Source of the DNA: Bacteroidota bacterium
GTDB taxonomy: Bacteria > Bacteroidota > Bacteroidia > Chitinophagales > Chitinophagaceae
Direction of reading: 5' to 3'
DNA: 10,712 nucleotides
Assembly (NCBI GenBank): GCA_023386395.1
Contig: JAEWJV010000121.1
Location: 1 to 10,712, forward strand
The notes under the pieces are model-generated. The model was not told where the DNA came from, searched no databases, and saw only the letters and a list, made by a program, of their open reading frames with translations. Each line of letters starts with the position of its first letter. The first letter of the stretch is position 1. The position numbers and the translations under genes are program-made. Below, in pieces: positions 8,508 to 10,712 of the stretch.

Positions 8508-8541
8508 CATGGCTGCAAAGCTTATCCTGACATCAGCCATG
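8508..8541. repeat. 8-bp perfect inverted repeat after the rhomboid gene
   Basis: CATGGCTG at 8508-8515 and CAGCCATG at 8534-8541 are exact reverse complements separated by 18 bases, starting 24 bases after the rhomboid stop. The RNA could fold into a hairpin in the 3' untranslated region. No T-run follows, so it is not a standard intrinsic terminator; it may protect the 3' end, bind a protein or be chance. Confidence 0.45.
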
Positions 8542-8618
8542 CATAAATTCCGTTGGCCCGCATAACAGTCTAACCACAAAATGGAACTCTTCCGGATGAA
8601 GTATAATCCAGTTTAAAG

Positions 8619-8669
8619 TTTCTTAAAAAAAATTATAAGAAATGGAATTTTTATAATTACTTTGTAATT
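8619..8669 (+). promoter_or_regulatory. Two inverted repeats and a weak -7 site before the 64-residue gene
   Basis: TTTCTTA (8619-8625) and TAAGAAA (8636-8642) form a 7-bp inverted repeat around a 10-base A/T spacer. AATTAC (8655-8660) and GTAATT (8664-8669) form a 6-bp inverted repeat around TTT. The second overlaps TTACTTTG at 8657-8664, which matches the Bacteroidota -7 consensus TAnnTTTG at all but one fixed base. That arrangement fits a promoter with an overlapping operator. AT-rich DNA makes such repeats easily by chance, and no clear -33 element is present. The rest of the 212-base gap (8485-8696) holds no gene I can support. Confidence 0.3.
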
Positions 8670-8696
8670 CAAAGTGCTTTTTAATATTGAAATATT

Positions 8697-8891
8697 ATGA
8701 AGAAGGAGATCAGCCAAAAACTAAAATGGGGCAAATTACTTCCGGTCTTAAGTATATCCTTAGGAATCATTCTAATGATTTATATGATTAAGGTTGAAGA
8801 TGAACCAGGCGCTTTGCCATTGCTTTTAATAATTATCGGGGTAATATGGCTAATTATAAATCTATATCAAGCTAAAAAGCAAATACAGTAA
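8697..8891 (+). CDS. Small two-helix membrane protein, unknown function
   Basis: This predicts 64 residues with a Lys-rich N-terminus, a hydrophobic helix at about 13-31, an acidic turn VEDEPGA, a second helix at about 39-58, and a Lys/Gln-rich tail. By the positive-inside rule both ends should face the cytoplasm, with the acidic turn in the periplasm. I do not recognise a named family. It looks real because the hydrophobic pattern is coherent, the ATG is well placed after a promoter-like AT-rich region, and another membrane protein begins 55 bases downstream on the same strand. A role partnering the DoxX-like protein is only a guess. Confidence 0.65.
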   Translation: MKKEISQKLKWGKLLPVLSISLGIILMIYMIKVEDEPGALPLLLIIIGVIWLIINLYQAKKQIQ

Positions 8892-8946
8892 AAGCCAGTT
8901 GCTGCCTTAACGAGTTTACAAATTATATGAAGATTTCAGGAACGGA

Positions 8947-9669
8947 ATGAACAGAATTGGGGAAATATACTATGAGGCAAAGTCTGACAAGTGGTTTCAG
9001 GGATTTGCGGTTTTTTGCCGCATCGCGCTGGCAGCAAGTTTTCTTCCCGCTGGCTTCGTTAAAATCATGGGTGAACGGTTTGCCGCAGGCTTGCCCTCCA
9101 ACAATCCTTTGGGGCATTATTTCGATGCCTTATATCTTACGGGATATTATTATACATTCATTGGAGTTGTTCAAATTATAACAGCTATATTATTACTCAT
9201 TCCACGCACTTCTCTTCTTGGCGCACTGATGTATTTTCCCATCATCATCAATATTTGTGTGCTCACTTATGCTACCCGTTTTGATGGTACCCGGCTCAAC
9301 ACAATGATGGCATTAGCAAGTTTGTTTTTATTAATTTGGGATTATGACCGCTTAAAATACATTTTGCCATTTAAACAACCCAAAGCAAACTCTCCTGTAA
9401 TAAAAAACCTCCTGGGTAAGCGCCTCCGGATTATATTTTTTGGAAGCTGCTTTGCAGTGTTAGCCTTTATCATCATCGGTACGTTTTATTTATATGAAAT
9501 TGTGCCGGGCAACTCTGAAGAAGCATGCATAAATCAATGTGTTTCCAGCAAAAACCCTGCGGCTTGCGAGGAATTTTGTGATTGCATTTATAGCGAAGGC
9601 CAGTCTTTGGATAGCTGCCTGGCAAATTTTAATAAGGTGAAAAATGCTCGCAGGCATGATGTGAAATAA
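8947..9669 (+). CDS. DoxX-like membrane protein with cysteine-rich tail
   Basis: This is a 240-residue membrane protein. Hydrophobic helices lie at about 19-37, 67-86, 90-109, 117-132 and 161-184. The first four resemble the DoxX/DoxD-like fold: an N-terminal RIALAASFLPAGFVKIMG segment, then a helix pair around a short PRTSLLG turn. The fifth helix leads to a polar tail of about 55 residues with six cysteines: C194, C198, C207, C211, C213 and C224. That gives two CX3C pairs, then CXC, then a lone Cys. With five helices and an inside N-terminus the tail would face the oxidising periplasm, where disulfides or metal binding are possible. The ATG at 8947 follows a purine-rich AGGAACGGA. It probably shares a transcript with the 64-residue gene. 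Family call is moderate; function unknown. Confidence 0.72.
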   Translation: MNRIGEIYYEAKSDKWFQGFAVFCRIALAASFLPAGFVKIMGERFAAGLPSNNPLGHYFDALYLTGYYYTFIGVVQIITAILLLIPRTSLLGALMYFPIIINICVLTYATRFDGTRLNTMMALASLFLLIWDYDRLKYILPFKQPKANSPVIKNLLGKRLRIIFFGSCFAVLAFIIIGTFYLYEIVPGNSEEACINQCVSSKNPAACEEFCDCIYSEGQSLDSCLANFNKVKNARRHDVK

Positions 9670-9716
9670 CAGCCTTCAATCTCTCCCTTATCTTCTTTTT
9701 CCTATCGGTTTTTTGA

Positions 9717-10439
9717 CTAAAGCAATTTTGCTGCCTCTTTATCTGCATATACCGTGAAGCCCGGATGCTCTCTTATTAAAGTGGCAGGAATGCTTTCTGT
9801 TGGTGCATGCTGCAACGCATCCTTTAAAATTGCTGCTTTCTTGTCGCCACTCACTATTAAGAATAAATGCTTTGCCTCCATTAAAGTGGCAAGCCCAAGC
9901 GTGATGCCTTTTGTAAGTGCCTGGGGTTTGGAAAAATATTTCTGCCCCACTGTTTTTGTTGTTTCTGCAATATCTGAAACATGCGAACGAAGCAACGGGG
10001 AAGTACCAGGTTCATTTAAACCAATATGGCCATTCATGCCAAGACCGAGAATGGCTACATCGATTCCATTATGCTGTTCAATAAAATTTTCAATGCGGCT
10101 GCATTCTTTTGCTGCATCATTTGTTTTGCCATCAAAACAACAAATCATTTCATTCTTCACATGCAATGGATGAAATAAATCTTTGTTCAGCATATAACGG
10201 CAACTGCCTTCATCATTGGCATCAAGCCCAATCCATTCATCCAAACCTAAAAAATACCAGGTTGAAATATTGATGAGTGAAGCATTGTTTTTATACGCTA
10301 ATTCTTTATACAAGCCTTTCGGTGAATCGCCGGAAGCTGCAACAAATAATGGTTGTGATAATGTTTGCATTACATTGATCACATCATTTGCAACACGTTT
10401 TGACATGGCTTCATAAGAATCGTCGATAAATATTTTCAT
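9717..10439 (-). CDS. nagB: Glucosamine-6-phosphate deaminase
   Basis: This cytoplasmic enzyme of 240 residues converts glucosamine-6-phosphate to fructose-6-phosphate and ammonia, feeding amino sugars into glycolysis. Motifs are SGDSPKGLY (36-44) at the phosphate loop, GLDEWIGL with D67 matching the catalytic D72 of E. coli NagB, and NGHIGLNEPG with H138 and E143 matching H143 and E148. N136 stands where E. coli has D141. MEAKHLFLIVSGDKKA and a Pro-Ala-Thr near the end also fit. It is shorter than the 266-residue allosteric E. coli enzyme and lacks much of its C-terminal part, so it is probably the short, non-allosteric form. A 6-phosphogluconolactonase is the nearest alternative, but LDEW and NGHIGLNEPG favour the deaminase. 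It converges with the DoxX-like gene across a 47-base gap with no clear terminator. Confidence 0.88.
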   Translation of the reverse strand: MKIFIDDSYEAMSKRVANDVINVMQTLSQPLFVAASGDSPKGLYKELAYKNNASLINISTWYFLGLDEWIGLDANDEGSCRYMLNKDLFHPLHVKNEMICCFDGKTNDAAKECSRIENFIEQHNGIDVAILGLGMNGHIGLNEPGTSPLLRSHVSDIAETTKTVGQKYFSKPQALTKGITLGLATLMEAKHLFLIVSGDKKAAILKDALQHAPTESIPATLIREHPGFTVYADKEAAKLL

Positions 10440-10444
10440 AGCTT

Positions 10445-10449
10445 CTCCT
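10445..10449 (-). promoter_or_regulatory. Strong Shine-Dalgarno site for nagB
   Basis: On the minus strand AGGAG ends five bases before the nagB ATG. Most genes here have no such site, as is usual in Bacteroidota, so this one is unusual. It supports the chosen start and lies only three bases from a possible hairpin in the leader. Confidence 0.6.
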
Positions 10450-10452
10450 AAA

Positions 10453-10471
10453 TCCTCTCCAAAGCAGAGGA
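10453..10471. repeat. Inverted repeat in the nagB leader, possible piece of an intergenic repeat
   Basis: TCCTCT (10453-10458) and AGAGGA (10466-10471) are exact reverse complements around a 7-base loop. On the minus strand the hairpin would sit three bases upstream of the nagB Shine-Dalgarno. The TCCTCTCCAAAG type of sequence, together with AAAGGGTAAGGATGAGG at 10545-10561, resembles the ends of short intergenic repeats I recall from Bacteroidota genomes. If so, the element would fill most of 10450-10562. That family assignment is from memory and unverified. Confidence 0.4.
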
Positions 10472-10562
10472 CTTTTAATAGCGTGATAAATTAAGTTGAT
10501 CAAACAAGTTAAACGTTGCTTTCCCGCCCTTCTCACTTATGGATAAAGGGTAAGGATGAGGT

Positions 10563-10712
10563 TTATAATTTCAACTCGCCCCAGCCTTTTCTGTATTCTC
10601 TTTTTACAAATTGATTGGCTGCTTCAAAATTAGTGATGCGCATATTTTCGCCATCCCATTTATAGGTTATGTAACGGCCAGGCGTTATAAAATCAGTTAC
10701 TTCACCATACAC
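10563..10712 (-). CDS. C-terminal end of a possible Gfo/Idh/MocA-type oxidoreductase (5' part outside window)
   Basis: Reading the minus strand from the window edge gives 49 open codons ending in TAA at 10563-10565. The peptide includes FITPGRYITYKWDG, MRITNFEAANQF and VKREYRKGWGEL. The WDGENM...ANQFVKREYRKGW pattern recalls the C-terminus of Bacteroidota Gfo/Idh/MocA oxidoreductases, some of which act on amino sugars, but the NAD-binding domain lies outside the window and the match is from memory. The regular codon pattern and clean stop make a real gene likely. It runs in the same direction as nagB, 123 bases upstream of it, so the two could share a transcript. Confidence 0.55.
   Translation of the reverse strand: MYGEVTDFITPGRYITYKWDGENMRITNFEAANQFVKREYRKGWGELKL

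Noticed and set aside
9754..10173. A 139-codon + strand frame opposite nagB
   Set aside because: It is antisense to conserved NagB motifs, and its translation shows no domain.
10453..10476. Intrinsic terminator on the + strand (hairpin followed by CTTTT)
   Set aside because: No + strand gene leads into it; both neighbours run on the minus strand, where the hairpin is part of the nagB leader and lacks a T-run of terminator length.

Overview
The window looks like chromosomal DNA from a member of the Bacteroidota, most likely the Chitinophagaceae or a near relative. Three signs point there: a GAF-containing LytS-type histidine kinase followed by a LytTR response regulator, gene starts that mostly lack a Shine-Dalgarno sequence, and an AT-rich promoter-like site matching the Bacteroidota -7 consensus TAnnTTTG ahead of the rhomboid gene. 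The genus is an inference. I see no rRNA, tRNA, CRISPR array, transposase or phage gene.

Layout. Positions 1-1926 (+) hold a two-component system: a histidine kinase cut off at its 5' end by the window edge, and its LytTR response regulator 19 bases downstream. Positions 2074-6932 (+) hold three closely spaced genes: an FHS-family sugar permease, a ROK-family sugar kinase, and a secreted GH2 enzyme. The GH2 enzyme resembles exo-beta-D-glucosaminidase (CsxA type) rather than beta-mannosidase or beta-galactosidase. Positions 7030-8484 (+) encode a multidomain rhomboid protease behind its own candidate promoter. Positions 8697-9669 (+) encode a two-helix 64-residue membrane protein and a DoxX-like membrane protein with an unusual cysteine-rich tail. 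On the minus strand, 10439-9717 encodes glucosamine-6-phosphate deaminase (nagB). Upstream of it, 10712-10563 is the last 49 codons of another gene that may be a Gfo/Idh/MocA oxidoreductase.

How the genes may work together. The GH2 enzyme would release glucosamine from chitosan oligomers in the periplasm. The permease would import it, the ROK kinase would phosphorylate it at C6, and NagB would convert glucosamine-6-phosphate to fructose-6-phosphate and ammonia. Every step of a glucosamine salvage route therefore has a candidate within about 8.4 kb. The GH2 and NagB assignments rest on visible motifs. The substrates of the permease and kinase are inferred from context. The kinase lacks nearly all of the ROK zinc site, and the permease appears to lack the two carboxylates important in E. 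coli FucP, so neither should be given a substrate by simple homology. The two-component system lies 147 bases upstream and could regulate the cassette, but nothing in the sequence proves it.

All gaps between genes are under 300 bases. Several contain short inverted repeats, listed below. I found no wholly novel system; the most distinctive items are the glucosamine locus, the zinc-less ROK kinase and the DoxX protein with paired CX3C motifs.
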